A DNA stretch of 64,000 nucleotides from Bacteroidia bacterium (GTDB lineage: Bacteria; Bacteroidota; Bacteroidia; JADZBD01): NCBI GenBank assembly GCA_020852255.1, contig JADZBD010000005.1, positions 1-64,000 of the forward strand. The letters run 5' to 3'. The notes below the pieces were generated by a model that was given only the letters and a program-made list of their open reading frames with translations, was not told the origin of the DNA and ran no database searches. Of the stretch, positions 1 to 7,182 are shown piece by piece; the stretch's first letter is position 1, and each line of letters opens with the position of its first letter. The translations under genes and the position numbers were made by a program.

Positions 1-130
1 ACTTTGCCCTTTTCTTTCGGGGGTTGACTCGTTTCCGTTTCTTGACATCGTCTATCATCTCTGTCAGAGTTTTGTTACCATCTCAAAGAACTTTATCTTT
101 ATACCCTGTGGTAACGCAGGACACACGGCA
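1..130. other. tail of an upstream gene cassette, no gene recognised
   Basis: No convincing reading frame or motif is visible here. Because an attC-type site follows immediately, this is best read as the 3' part of a cassette whose gene lies outside the window. If so, that cassette should begin with GTTAGGTGC, the complement of the GCACCTAAC that opens the next site. Confidence 0.3.
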
Positions 131-265
131 GCACCTAACAGGCGTTTGGCTCAATGGCGGGTGAAGTGGTTAATTGAACATTCTACCTCGTATCAACTTT
201 TGTGGTGTATTGACAGTTTTGTGCTCCGAAATCCGCCACTGCGCCAAGCGCCAAAACGTTATGCG
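131..265 (+). mobile_element. attC-type integron recombination site 1
   Basis: An imperfect inverted repeat with the layout of an integron attC site. The left end has the R''-type box ACCTAAC (133-139) followed by GGCGTTTGGCTCAATGGCGG. The right end has CCGCCACTGCGCCAAGCGCC, then AACGTTATGCG, with the GTT of the R' core at 258-260. The reverse complement of the right end aligns with the left end over about 30 bases, with a variable centre of roughly 75 bases between. The predicted crossover lies between G258 and T259. The length (about 135 bp) is near that of Vibrio VCR-type sites. The orientation implies cassettes reading left to right and an integrase, if any, beyond the left edge. Confidence 0.75.
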
Positions 266-362
266 TAATAATTGTTGACCGACAATTATCACTTTCTCTT
301 ATGACATTTATCATTATTCACTTGAATGATATCACCGATTTTTGATAAAAAATAAAATCAAC

Positions 363-848
363 ATGGATCAGACACATATTCACTTACTGATAACCCACCT
401 TCCAATTTTCGGTTCTATTTTGGGCGCACTTGTTTTAGCGCACGGACTTTGGACAAAAAGCAATCCAACAATAATTGCCGCTTACAATCTTTTCATAATT
501 TCTGCAATTGGTGCAGGTATTGCCTACCTGACGGGTGAAGGAGCGGAAGAGGCGGTTGAAAAAATTCAAGGTGTTGCAGAAAACATGATTGAACAACACG
601 AGGACTTTGCACTATTTGCCATAGTGTCGTTAATTATTTTAGGTGCTGCTTCTATTGGAGGATTACTCCTGACTATTAAAAAATCGAGGTTGACAAATAC
701 TATTGCCATTGTAATTCTGTTTATATCGCTGATTAGTTTCGGACTTGTTGCCCGGACAGGTTATTTGGGCGGACAAATAAGACACACCGAAATAAACAGC
801 ACAGCAACCACAACACAGGGACAGAATGAAGAGGGAGAGGATGATTAA
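363..848 (+). CDS. DUF2231-like small integral membrane protein
   Basis: A 161-residue protein with four predicted transmembrane helices (about residues 8-28, 35-55, 85-105 and 112-132). The N-terminal HLLITHLPIF resembles the histidine-proline start of DUF2231-type membrane proteins, whose function is not settled. The ATG at 363 is preferred to an upstream TTG at 342 because it begins directly with that motif and has an A-rich leader. It is the first gene of the cassette bounded by attC sites 1 and 2, followed after 28 bp by a lipoprotein gene and then a bestrophin gene on the same strand, so the three probably form one transcript. Base composition is AT-rich, unlike the genes beyond 7180. 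Confidence 0.6.
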   Translation: MDQTHIHLLITHLPIFGSILGALVLAHGLWTKSNPTIIAAYNLFIISAIGAGIAYLTGEGAEEAVEKIQGVAENMIEQHEDFALFAIVSLIILGAASIGGLLLTIKKSRLTNTIAIVILFISLISFGLVARTGYLGGQIRHTEINSTATTTQGQNEEGEDD

Positions 849-876
849 ATAATCACAATCTAATAATAACATCAAC

Positions 877-1089
877 ATGAAAAAAACACTTTTTTTATTT
901 GGTTTAGCATTAACATTGTTAATTGCTTGCAAAAACACCACGAATCAACCCGAAAACCAAAATACAGAAACTGCACCAATCCAGGATACCGCTGTGAACA
1001 AACAGACAGGTAATCTGACAGACACTGCTCAAACAACAAAGGAGCAAGGGGAAAAGGAAGAGAAAGAAGAAAAGGATAAAGACGATTAG
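877..1089 (+). CDS. small acidic/charged lipoprotein
   Basis: A 70-residue protein with a clear lipoprotein signal: MKK, a hydrophobic core and the lipobox LIAC with the cysteine at residue 18. The mature part is low-complexity, rich in Thr, Gln and Asn, and ends in a run of Glu/Lys/Asp. No domain is recognised. It lies 28 bp after the DUF2231-like gene and 11 bp before the bestrophin gene in the same cassette. A role as a periplasmic or outer-membrane-anchored partner of those two membrane proteins is inference from position only. Confidence 0.6.
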   Translation: MKKTLFLFGLALTLLIACKNTTNQPENQNTETAPIQDTAVNKQTGNLTDTAQTTKEQGEKEEKEEKDKDD

Positions 1090-1100
1090 TTCCGAAAAAC

Positions 1101-2036
1101 ATGAATATTCCAACAGAAAGAATAGGTTTTAAAAAATTGCTTGGAATAGCATTTCTGCCTTTTGCATTTTGCTTCTTATATTCTCTCGCTGTCTTTACTT
1201 TGGAGGAATCGTTTGGTGACCACTTTTATTCCATTTCACCTCAAACAGGAAGCGTATTAGGAATTGCTGTTGCTTTCTTTTTAGGTTTCAGAATGAATTC
1301 TGCCTACGACAGATGGTGGGAAGCAAGAAAAAATATTGGCGAATTAACCTACAATAGCAGGACTTTTGCAGGTAAAGTGTGCACATATTTTTGCAATAAG
1401 GAAAATTTAAACAGTGAATTTAAAACTCAGAACTATATTATTGGCAAAACACTTTTAGAATTATTGTGTTTATATATTGTTCAGCTCAGAAAACAACTAC
1501 ACAATCTTTCCGATATTGACTCCAAAAGTATTGATATAGACAATAATTTATCTTTTATATCAACTGTAAAAAATAAACCTAATCATATTTTACAAACAAT
1601 GAGCCAGAAGATTGAGAATTCAATTGGCAAAGAATGCTCAATGGAAAAATATGATTTGATGGTTCTGCTAAATAAATTCTATGAAATTCAAGGCAAATCA
1701 GAAAGAACAAAGAATACACCTTTCTTGAATATTTATAAAGCGTTTACTCGGTTAATAGTCATTTCTTATGTTTTACTTCTTCCTTTCTTTATGGGCGATA
1801 TAGATTTAGGTGGAGAAAATAGTTATTGGGAATTATTGGCAATTCCGGTAACAACATTAATCGGCACAATATTTCTCACAATTAATAAATTATCAAATTT
1901 ATTTGGTGATCCTTTCAGCCAAGCAGCTACTTCTTTCCCGTTGACAACGATTACCGAAAATATTTCAACAGAGGTCAATGATGTTATTAATTACTTCGAC
2001 TTTCTGGCAACGGAAAATAAAGCAACAAACAAATAA
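1101..2036 (+). CDS. bestrophin-family (UPF0187) anion channel-like protein
   Basis: A 311-residue membrane protein with the family signature FRMNSAYDRWWEARK at about residues 63-77, just after the second hydrophobic helix, and further hydrophobic segments near residues 220-240 and 245-265. Bacterial bestrophin homologues (the RFP-TM/UPF0187 family) form pentameric anion or cation channels in the inner membrane. The length is typical, so the gene looks intact. It is the last gene of the first complete cassette; its TAA stop lies 4 bp before the R'' end of attC site 2, a compact arrangement expected of a cassette. Transported ion and physiological role cannot be told from sequence. Confidence 0.85.
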   Translation: MNIPTERIGFKKLLGIAFLPFAFCFLYSLAVFTLEESFGDHFYSISPQTGSVLGIAVAFFLGFRMNSAYDRWWEARKNIGELTYNSRTFAGKVCTYFCNKENLNSEFKTQNYIIGKTLLELLCLYIVQLRKQLHNLSDIDSKSIDIDNNLSFISTVKNKPNHILQTMSQKIENSIGKECSMEKYDLMVLLNKFYEIQGKSERTKNTPFLNIYKAFTRLIVISYVLLLPFFMGDIDLGGENSYWELLAIPVTTLIGTIFLTINKLSNLFGDPFSQAATSFPLTTITENISTEVNDVINYFDFLATENKATNK

Positions 2037-2040
2037 TTAC

Positions 2041-2176
2041 TACGCATAACAGCAAGTTTGCGCTATGCGGGCAAAATCGTAAATTTGGTGTGCGGATTTT
2101 CTACGAGCATTTGTCTTGGCAGACAAATCCTTCTCCGAAACCCCGCACTTCGCAAGCCCGCGGAACGTTAGTGCTT
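2041..2176 (+). mobile_element. attC-type integron recombination site 2
   Basis: Left end TACGCATAAC (2041-2050) followed by GTTTGCGCTATGCGGGC; right end CCCGCACTTCGCAAGC, then GGAACGTTAGTGC with GTT at 2167-2169. The two ends pair as an imperfect stem. The left box is the exact 10-base reverse complement of GTTATGCGTA, the core that opens this cassette at 258-267. That is the rule for integron cassettes, where R'' matches the cassette's own R' half-site. The centre contains a short perfect hairpin ATTTGTCT-tggc-AGACAAAT. Confidence 0.78.
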
Positions 2177-2203
2177 ATGCCGTTCTAACGGCTCCCTGAA
2201 ATT

Positions 2204-2470
2204 CTAAGGAAATAATTTATAGATATCCTTTCTATTCGCGATTCGTGCAAACTGAACTACGTTTCCGTCCACAAAAATGCCAATCCGATAGTCTCCGATC
2301 CTTATTCGGTATGCATTCTTAAATCCGGCAAGTTTTTTTACTCCTGAAATTTCTGAAAGGGTAGAGGAAGATTCAACTTTTTCAATGGTCTTGGCGACCG
2401 AATCTTTAACATGTTTGACCTTAAGCTTGTCGAGATCTTTACTGAACCTCTCCAAAAACTCGACCTTCAT
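2204..2470 (-). CDS. RelE/ParE-family toxin
   Basis: An 88-residue protein typical in size and pattern for type II toxins of the RelE/ParE fold: an N-terminal VEFLERFSKDLDKL helix, then GVKKLAGFKNAYRIRIGDYRIG and the C-terminal strand with ARIANRKDIYKLFP. RelE members cut mRNA on the ribosome and ParE members poison gyrase; sequence alone does not decide between them. The start codon overlaps the antitoxin stop by one base (TAATG on the minus strand), so the pair is translationally coupled with the antitoxin first. The pair lies in the cassette between attC sites 2 and 3, inverted relative to the cassette direction, as is common for self-promoted toxin-antitoxin cassettes. Confidence 0.85.
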   Translation of the reverse strand: MKVEFLERFSKDLDKLKVKHVKDSVAKTIEKVESSSTLSEISGVKKLAGFKNAYRIRIGDYRIGIFVDGNVVQFARIANRKDIYKLFP

Positions 2471-2667
2471 TAGGACTTAAGCTTTTTCATAATAGAATCT
2501 CTGGACACCTTTTTGCTACGATCGGTCTGCTTCATTAGCATCGACATTCCAGCATCCTCAATTTGCTCTTTTTCCATGACGGTAGAGCTAAATCCAAGCT
2601 TTTTAAGAAGATCTGCCAGAAACCGAATTTCTGCTTGATTTTTTGGTGTAATAACGAGGGCTTTCAT
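2470..2667 (-). CDS. antitoxin of the RelE/ParE pair
   Basis: A 65-residue protein beginning MKALVITPKNQAEIRFLADLLKKLG and ending in a basic helix (RSKKVSRDSIMKKLKS). It resembles the short Bacteroidota antitoxins paired with ParE/RelE toxins. The N-terminal strand-helix pattern could be a small DNA-binding dimerisation unit and the C-terminal part the toxin-wrapping segment; both are inferences. It is encoded directly upstream of the toxin with a one-base overlap, the standard order for type II modules, and presumably represses its own promoter. Confidence 0.75.
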   Translation of the reverse strand: MKALVITPKNQAEIRFLADLLKKLGFSSTVMEKEQIEDAGMSMLMKQTDRSKKVSRDSIMKKLKS

Positions 2668-2707
2668 GGTTCTCTTGATGTACTACAAAGATAAGGAATT
2701 CCGGCAC

Positions 2708-2829
2708 AAGCACTAACAGCGGTTTGGCTCCAGACCTTTTTTTGATTAATTTTAATGGCCCGGTCCACCTTCGCTAAAGCTTCGGTGGACGCGGTCGGCA
2801 CGGCGCCAAACCGCAGAACGTTATAGGGC
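2708..2829 (+). mobile_element. attC-type integron recombination site 3
   Basis: Left end AAGCACTAAC (2708-2717) then AGCGGTTTGGCTC; right end GGCGCCAAACCGCAGAACG followed by TTATAGGGC, with the GTT core at 2820-2822. The arms AGCGGTTTGGC and GCCAAACCGC pair almost perfectly. The left box is the exact 10-base reverse complement of GTTAGTGCTT (2167-2176), the core that opens this cassette. The centre holds another hairpin, GGTCCACC...GGTGGACG. Length is about 122 bp. Confidence 0.78.
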
Positions 2830-3080
2830 ATTGTTAGACGACCGACAAACCATCGAAATATCGACAGACAAAATGAAAGACAGCCGACCCTTCGCAAAAT
2901 TAAAAGAGGTGCTTTGCCAGCACACAAGCCGCCACAAAAGCACCACATTTAATTTTGCCCGACCGCTCCAAAAGCCCACCCACCACCCGACATGCAGACC
3001 GTTGACAATTTGACTGCAACTTTCAAGACAAAAACGGTTTAAAAACTTAACTTTACGACCTTAACGAATTGACAATATAA
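2830..3080. other. leader of a fourth, broken cassette
   Basis: Begins directly after the third attC core. No gene is recognised before the methylase fragment at 3081. The cassette opens with GTTATAGGGC, so an intact partner attC further right should start GCCCTATAAC; I do not find one in the window. The stretch presumably contains the promoter of the methylase fragment. Confidence 0.3.
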
Positions 3081-3648
3081 ATGGCACATAGAGATTTATC
3101 AAAAGCTAAAAACGGAAAGAACGATGAGTTTTATACGCAATACCACGACATAGAAAAAGAAATGACCGCGTATAGAGACTTTAATCCAAATGTATTTCGT
3201 GGCAAAACCGTCTTGTTACCTTGTGACGACCCTGAGTGGAGTAATTTTACAAAGTTTTTTGCTCAAAATTTTGAACGATTTAAACTTAAAAAGTTAATCA
3301 GCACAAGCTATGCTGTGGAAAGCAAAAATTACAAAAGCAATTACCAACCAACACTTTTTGAAGTAAATGATCCTCAATATGACGAAAAAAAGACCAGGAT
3401 AAATGGTAAAATATTTACATTGACAAGAGATAAGTCAGGAGACGGAAAAATTGATGTGAATGATTTAGAATGGACTTATTTAAAAGGTGACGGTGATTTT
3501 AGAAGTGAAGAAATAAAAAAGCTAAGAGATGAATCTGATATTATAGTTACCAATCCACCATTTTCATTATTTAGAGAATTTTTAGCGTGGATAATTGAGG
3601 CCAAGAAAAATTTCGTTATTATCGGAAACATGAATGCTATAACAATCG
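3081..3648 (+). pseudogene. truncated EcoRI-type adenine-specific DNA methyltransferase
   Basis: The reading frame starts MAHRDLSKAKNGKNDEFYTQ and contains the N6-adenine methylase motif IV, NPPFSLFREF, at about residues 158-167, followed by the strand FVIIGNMNAIT. This is the pattern of the EcoRI methylase family, which transfers methyl groups from AdoMet to adenine in double-stranded DNA and normally exceeds 300 residues. Here homology stops after NMNAIT (about 3645). The frame then runs through unrelated sequence, which is the complement of another gene, to a stop at 3723-3725. The 3' half is therefore missing and the product is unlikely to be active. No cognate restriction enzyme is visible in the window. 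Confidence 0.7.
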
Positions 3649-3649
3649 G

Positions 3650-3893
3650 GCAGTATAAACCATACAGGATGGCCGTGAGAGGATGGCATGCCGACACAAG
3701 TTTTCTTTTCCGCAACCTTTTCTGACTCATCCCATTCTCTGGCGGCCACGTTCCAACGGATTCCTATGCATTCGTTCCCATCCCATAACAGTTTTGCCAC
3801 CGAAAAGGAATCCTCGCCACCATCAAATAGGACCGCTACCATTTCGACGTAATCCTTTGGGCTGGTTACATCTCTTGGATTACAATATATCAT
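3650..3893 (-). pseudogene. small hypothetical protein, 3' end lost at the methylase junction
   Basis: On the minus strand a frame starts at 3893 with MIYCNPRDVTSPKDYVEMV and proceeds through LFDGGEDSFSVAKLLWDG, IGIRWN and CVGMPSSHGHPVWFILPD. The GMPSS-x5-WFILP pattern is one I associate with short Bacteroidota proteins of unknown function near mobile regions. After ILPD (about 3650) the frame enters the complement of the methylase fragment and runs on to 3582. The two genes are thus fused tail-to-tail, both missing their natural 3' ends. Function unknown. Confidence 0.5.
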
Positions 3894-3967
3894 GACATTT
3901 ATTTTTGATTGACAGGTTTAAGCGACCACCTAGATGACCACGGCGAGTGGCATAAAGGCGACCCGGC

Positions 3968-4645
3968 TTATCTTCTAATCTGGTATACTTCTATCTCGAT
4001 TGCCGGAATATCGCCCGTGACGACGCTTGGTATGGCAACGTGTCTGATTATGAAAATCTCGGGGGTCAAATCCCCCATCACGTCGTAAAGGAAAAAATCG
4101 GCAAGTTCCCTTTCGCCGGCGACTTTCATTTTAACCGTGTCCCCGTTTGAAATAACGCTTAGGAAAGTCTCCCATTTGGAGGCAATATAAGTTGTGGAAA
4201 CAGAAACGCCATCGTGTTCCCTCGTCTTGACAACGCCTTCGCCCTGCGCCGCGCCAGGGTTATCTGCTCTGTCGTCGTAAGTGTAGTTGAAGGTTTCCAA
4301 GGTGTCAAAACAATTGAAGTGCTGTCCTTTTTCTAAATATGCTTTTTTAATGCTTTGAAGCGTCATTGCACTATCGGAAATTAGAGACAACAGGGTATCC
4401 TGGCCAACGCTATAATGCTTCCAATAAAACAATGAATCTGCCTGTAATTCTACGTGATTCTTGAAAGCGGTGAAGATAATCATGTCGCCCTTCGCGAGGC
4501 ATACGCTTGCTCTGGTGTCCAGCAATTCCGAAGCCACAAGCCGAATTTGCATTTCTTTCGTTCGAGAGGGGGCCGAACATCCGAACCATACCGCACACAG
4601 GACCACAGGCGATAGAAAAAGAATCCGTGATTTTTCCCTGTTCAT
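3968..4645 (-). CDS. hypothetical lipoprotein
   Basis: A 225-residue protein with a signal peptide and a lipobox-like AVWFGC (cysteine at residue 23). The mature part is mixed and soluble in appearance, with no recognised domain. The start ATG overlaps the stop of the upstream gene by four bases (ATGA), so it is co-translated with the 356-residue protein and the two likely work together. The C-terminal DLTPEIFIIRHVAIP region gives no further clue. Confidence 0.6.
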   Translation of the reverse strand: MNREKSRILFLSPVVLCAVWFGCSAPSRTKEMQIRLVASELLDTRASVCLAKGDMIIFTAFKNHVELQADSLFYWKHYSVGQDTLLSLISDSAMTLQSIKKAYLEKGQHFNCFDTLETFNYTYDDRADNPGAAQGEGVVKTREHDGVSVSTTYIASKWETFLSVISNGDTVKMKVAGERELADFFLYDVMGDLTPEIFIIRHVAIPSVVTGDIPAIEIEVYQIRR

Positions 4646-5712
4646 TTTTTCTTGCCCTTAGCCTTCCAATCATACAACGGAACATCGTCGGGAAGCTTGT
4701 TCTTTTTATAGTACTCCACGATATTTTTCTCGTTAAAAATGAACGTTGTTTGCTTTCCAGCTTCCAACCTGACAACATATGGTGGGTTTTTCACTTTCCC
4801 TTCCTGCTGCAGCCAGAAATAAGCCCTAGCCATCTTCCATGTGGCGTCCTTTTTGGCCGCAGCTGATAGCTGATTCAAGTCGCCCCAGTATCCCTGACGA
4901 AGAAAACCAGGATATGGATTTACCGTTGAGGTCGTTTCATCATGGCCGTTTTGATTTTCTATGATGTTTTCAAGTGTTTGCGCGCTGCTTTCCGAGAATG
5001 AGTCCAAGACACATTCGGAACGCTTCCTCATTTCCTCAAAATGGCGATAGCTCCGAATGCTTATAAACGTCTTTTCTCCAGGTAAAAGCGAAAACGTTTT
5101 TACCGTTTTTCCAGCGCCGTAATCGCCAAGGAAAGAACAGGTTTTATAGTGCAAGACCAATACGATGGTCGGTTTCGGGGTTTTGGGGCGGGGCATGAAA
5201 TGTATGACCGGCCTCCCCCATAAATTTCTTCGAATAATGGGCCTCTTGCCCTTTACCGACTGGTTTACTATTTCAGACAGGTTAATGTCCGATATAGTCG
5301 CGTCTTCATTTTCCTTCACCGAGGTCCTGAGCGTATCGCCTCTAACTTCCGATTTAGTAGCAATAGAACTTATAACCGGTTGTTGGGACAGATAAAAACT
5401 ATTAACGAATAGCGGATTAGGGGAGCCTCCTAGCAGGGCATCGTTGACCAACTGCGTTATCTGGCTTGCAGGAAGTTCGCTTAGCACATCGAACAAATTT
5501 CCCACAGGAGGGTTATTTGTCTCCGGCTTGAAGCAAGCGGGATTTACGTTCAACTTGATGTATCCGGACGAGTCAAAACACGTGGAATCGGGAAGCTTAT
5601 AGTTCAGGATTGAAGCCTGGCCGTCAGGGTCAAGCTTGATAAACGGTTCTTTGTCAATACAGCTTGACGGGTTAGGGTCCGGAACCGGAAGCGGAAGAGG
5701 AGTGACTGCCAT
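4642..5712 (-). CDS. hypothetical protein with an LLPGEKT motif
   Basis: A 356-residue protein without signal peptide or membrane segment. The N-terminus is proline-rich (MAVTPLPLPVPDPNPSS). Around residues 205-245 it contains SLLPGEKTFISIRSYR followed by SECVLDSFSESSAQTLENII, a combination I recall only from uncharacterised Bacteroidota proteins. The C-terminus is very basic (KAKGKKK). First gene of a two-gene operon with the lipoprotein at 3968-4645. Function unknown; it may belong to a secreted or cell-surface assembly, but that is guesswork. Confidence 0.55.
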   Translation of the reverse strand: MAVTPLPLPVPDPNPSSCIDKEPFIKLDPDGQASILNYKLPDSTCFDSSGYIKLNVNPACFKPETNNPPVGNLFDVLSELPASQITQLVNDALLGGSPNPLFVNSFYLSQQPVISSIATKSEVRGDTLRTSVKENEDATISDINLSEIVNQSVKGKRPIIRRNLWGRPVIHFMPRPKTPKPTIVLVLHYKTCSFLGDYGAGKTVKTFSLLPGEKTFISIRSYRHFEEMRKRSECVLDSFSESSAQTLENIIENQNGHDETTSTVNPYPGFLRQGYWGDLNQLSAAAKKDATWKMARAYFWLQQEGKVKNPPYVVRLEAGKQTTFIFNEKNIVEYYKKNKLPDDVPLYDWKAKGKKK

Positions 5713-5961
5713 GGAAAAGATTTTAGCAGTAAATTTTTATTGGAAGAAAAAGGGGAAACAAGGCACGAAAACCTTGCATTCCCCCAACGCAACAAATGTA
5801 TAATTTGTTTCCAAGGAGCCAAATTTTCCACGGTAAAAGTTTTAAACAGTTTGCTGCGGAGGTTCGACCCTAAATTTGGAAGTAATAATTTCATATGGCG
5901 GATGTTCCGTTCATCGATGATGCCACCTAATCATACATGTAACAAAGAATATACAACTAAT
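5713..5961. other. divergent intergenic region
   Basis: Separates the minus-strand 356-residue gene from the plus-strand membrane protein at 5962. No RNA gene or repeat was recognised; it presumably carries both promoters. Confidence 0.3.
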
Positions 5962-6567
5962 ATGAATAGAAAAATTGGTATTTACAGTTCACTTATTAAT
6001 GTTTCAAGTGTAGCTGCCTTTTCATTGTGTATGATTATTGATTCATACTACTATTCATTTCTGGTGTGTATGTTCATCGCATTTAGTTTCATCCCTATAA
6101 TTTGTGCCTTTAGCCATTATTGCAATAGTGATAAGAAGGTGGCGGGTAATATTGCAATTGCATTCGCTAGTATATATGCGGTGATCATTTTTATTGTTTA
6201 TTACGCACAAGTAACTACTGTTGCATTCGGAAATTTAGATGATCAGGTCTCTCAAATAATTGATTATTCAAAGTTTGGATTATTTTTTAATTATGATTTG
6301 TTCGGTTATGGAATCATGTCTCTTGCTACTTTTTTTGCGGGGTTAACCATCAATATAAGGTCGAATGCAGATATATGGTTAAAATGGCTTTTAATTATAC
6401 ATGGTGCTTTCTTTGTGGGTTGCTTTATTATGCCAATGCTTGGTTTGTTTGGCCCAAATACGCAAGGAGCAGACTGGATCGGGTTTGTAGTTTTGGAATT
6501 TTGGTGTATTTATTTTATTCCTATTGGCGTTCTATCATTTATACATTTTAAAAAGAAGACTGAGTAA
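5962..6567 (+). CDS. multi-spanning membrane protein of unknown function
   Basis: A 201-residue, strongly hydrophobic protein with six or seven predicted helices. The start at MNRKIGIYSSLINVSSVAAF (5962) is chosen because the open frame upstream to 5740 is poor in coding character while this ATG opens directly into the first helix. The pattern (helix pairs, a central YAQVTTV, and a GLFFNYDLFGYGIMSLATFF segment) resembles uncharacterised Bacteroidota membrane proteins. Base composition is low-GC, as in the rest of the left accessory region. No enzyme motif seen. Confidence 0.55.
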   Translation: MNRKIGIYSSLINVSSVAAFSLCMIIDSYYYSFLVCMFIAFSFIPIICAFSHYCNSDKKVAGNIAIAFASIYAVIIFIVYYAQVTTVAFGNLDDQVSQIIDYSKFGLFFNYDLFGYGIMSLATFFAGLTINIRSNADIWLKWLLIIHGAFFVGCFIMPMLGLFGPNTQGADWIGFVVLEFWCIYFIPIGVLSFIHFKKKTE

Positions 6568-6572
6568 ATTAG

Positions 6573-6727
6573 CAAATTGGATATGTTTTATTGTTTTTAA
6601 GCGGTGTTTTTGATATTTGTGGATTAATTGATACAACTAAAGGTATAGGAGCAATTTTTTATGCGCCTGGTGGACTATGGGAATTAATAATTTTTCCAGC
6701 ATGGCTTTTTATAAAAGGATTTAATTG
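6573..6727 (+). pseudogene. C-terminal fragment of a membrane protein, abutting the tmRNA 3' end
   Basis: An open frame without its own ATG reads FLSGVFDICGLIDTTKGIG, then AIFYAPGGLWELIIFPAWL and IKGFN, after which it runs into the tmRNA gene. This looks like the last two helices of a membrane protein whose N-terminal part is absent. It starts 6 bp after the previous gene's stop and ends exactly at the conserved 3' end of ssrA, so its own stop codon may have been replaced. It is probably a relic left by integration or deletion at that site. Confidence 0.45.
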
Positions 6728-7091
6728 TGGAGCCGGGCGGAATCGAACCGCCGTCCAATCAGGGAAGAGATAAGCCTTCTACATGCTTAGCGCATTTTGA
6801 TTGTAGGGAAAGGTCCGTCAAATACGCCAACCTAACCTCTCCTTAGTCCCTGATATTGCACAACTACGGAACACTCATTGCACAAACCCCGATTTTATGG
6901 AGCTCCTGATCGGGACGCTACAGGGTGGCGCTTCCCGGGGAGCTAAGGCTAGCTAATACCTGGTATTAGGCAGCCATGGCGTAGTTTGTCTCGCCATTTA
7001 GAGTTGTGAGAATTGATATTAACGTGCTGCACTCCCAACGCACGACATGCTTACTTACCTTTTCATCCTGCTGTCAAAACCGGTCGGCCCC
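6728..7091 (-). ncRNA. ssrA: transfer-messenger RNA (tmRNA)
   Basis: Read on the minus strand, the RNA begins GGGGCCGACCGGTTTTGACA and ends GGTTCGATTCCGCCCGGCTC plus CA. This gives a paired acceptor stem (GGGGCC with GGCUCC) and a canonical T-arm loop. An internal frame reads AAT GGC GAG ACA AAC TAC GCC ATG GCT GCC TAA, i.e. the proteolysis tag NGETNYAMAA following the charged alanine, with the A-A end typical of ClpXP-type tags. Length about 364 nt, one-piece form. tmRNA rescues stalled ribosomes together with SmpB. Its 3' end faces the AT-rich accessory region, and ssrA 3' ends are well-known integration sites. Confidence 0.95.
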
Positions 7092-7123
7092 AATAGTGTA
7101 GGATGTTTTCAAAGAACTTCCTT

Positions 7124-7131
7124 CAAAGATA
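7124..7131 (-). promoter_or_regulatory. candidate -7 box for ssrA
   Basis: TATCTTTG on the minus strand matches the Bacteroidota -7 consensus TAnnTTTG and lies about 33 bases upstream of the mature tmRNA 5' end, leaving a short leader for RNase P. No clear -33 TTG is seen, so this is tentative. Confidence 0.4.
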
Positions 7132-7182
7132 CAAAAATCGTACCTTCGGGCTCCTGCCTGACAGGCTGACACTCATTGAGAT

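Noticed and set aside
2830-2840. Second GTTAGAC core-like sequence just after attC site 3
   Set aside because: It fits GTTRRRY, but no matching left arm is found; likely chance.
3900-3965. Coding-like plus-strand stretch reading LSDHLDDHGEWHKGDPAYLL
   Set aside because: Too short, runs into the complement of the lipoprotein gene, and no start codon or homologue could be supported. It may be a relic of another small gene.
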